From contig CM049316.1 of the NCBI GenBank assembly GCA_026874595.1, positions 53,639,676 to 53,703,675 on the forward strand: DNA of 64,000 nucleotides, given 5' to 3'. The position numbers were made by a program, and so were the translations under genes. The notes below the pieces were generated by a model. It ran no database searches. It worked only from the letters and a program-made list of their open reading frames with translations, and was not told where the DNA came from. Every line of letters starts with the position of its first letter. The first letter of the stretch is position 1. Of this stretch, positions 63,500 through 64,000 are shown one piece after another. This DNA comes from Sipunculus nudus. Lineage: Eukaryota > Annelida > Sipuncula > Golfingiida > Sipunculidae.

Positions 63500-64000
63500 A
63501 CTCTTGAAATACTGGCATGGATGGACACACAAAAATGATTGCAGGTTGTGCCACTATACTTGTGTGTGAGATAGCCATTAAAGAGGTATGGACATGCAAA
63601 ATTTCAGGCAGATACTTCAAACTACTCTTGTGCTATGTGCACAGATGCTTGAAACCAAAAACAAATGTAGGTGGCACCACAAGTCTTGTATACAACAAAA
63701 CTAGCCAAGATGAATGGACATGTACAATTTCAGGCTGATATATCAAATCCCTCCTGAGAAATAAGCACGGACACAGACTTTCCAAAAATTATTGTAGGTG
63801 GCCCCACCAGTCTTGTGTAGACCAAGCTATCTGGGATGTATAGATATACACAATTTCAGGCTGATATATCATATCCCTCCTGTAAAATAAGCAGGACATA
63901 CTGTGCAAAAAATATTGTAGGTGGTGCCACCAGTCTAATATACCATGAAGCTATCCGAGACATATAGATATGCGCAATATCAGGCTGATATAGCAAATCA
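63500..64000 (+). repeat. Tandem ~130-bp units of the GGTGGCGCC family
   Basis: At least four diverged units, each with 'gtaggtggc.ccac.agtctt' (or 'gcaggttgtgccac'), 'aagctat', 'atagatat.c.caatttcagg' and 'tgatatatcaaatccc'. They run off the right end of the window. The same units occur reversed at 17620-17940. Confidence 0.6.

Overview
The window is eukaryotic and AT-rich. Its coding sequence is split into small exons (53-176 bp) with GT-AG borders that keep codon phase, lying in a dense background of transposon-derived repeats. The repeat types suggest a mollusc, most likely a bivalve: palindrome-rich elements with tandem cores, 'GCCCCCGCC' elements, 'TTTTTAGCGAACCTGTGAGC' elements, tRNA-derived SINEs and LINE scraps. 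The species is not determined, and this placement is inference from repeat style.

Two convergent genes supply all the coding sequence I can support. (1) Plus strand, 695-14889: eight phase-consistent exons encode the C-terminal ~290 residues of the centrosomal coiled-coil protein LRRCC1; its 5' part lies upstream of the window. (2) Minus strand, 63217 down to 33775: twenty phase-consistent exons encode ~719 residues of a protein with an extended Tudor domain, an armadillo-like helical region, a CS/p23-like domain and an acidic C-terminus. Its 5' end lies beyond the right edge. I do not recognise a named family with this domain order; Tudor proteins commonly act in germline/piRNA pathways, but that role is only inferred here.

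About 19 kb lies between the two stop codons and holds almost only repeats. These include two long copies of one dispersed repeat (15227-16583 and 19022-20385), a perfect 39-bp tandem repeat, and three head-to-tail copies of a palindrome-headed element (23469-25114, 25983-28407, 29153-32462). Introns carry more: a ~925-bp inverted-repeat element with an 8-bp target duplication, a Helentron-like element (9547-11261), a pogo/Tigger-like element inserted in a LINE, SINEs and minisatellites.

The most striking structure is at 56030-60666. About 43 tandem copies of a 107-bp unit fill the intron just after a Tudor exon. Each unit is the last 105 bp (35 codons) of that exon plus the GT of its splice donor, so the intron is a long minisatellite made of partial Tudor exons, nearly all with an intact donor. 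A second pattern is the 12-bp palindrome GGTGGCGCCACC, which recurs exactly at least 14 times in several otherwise different repeat families.
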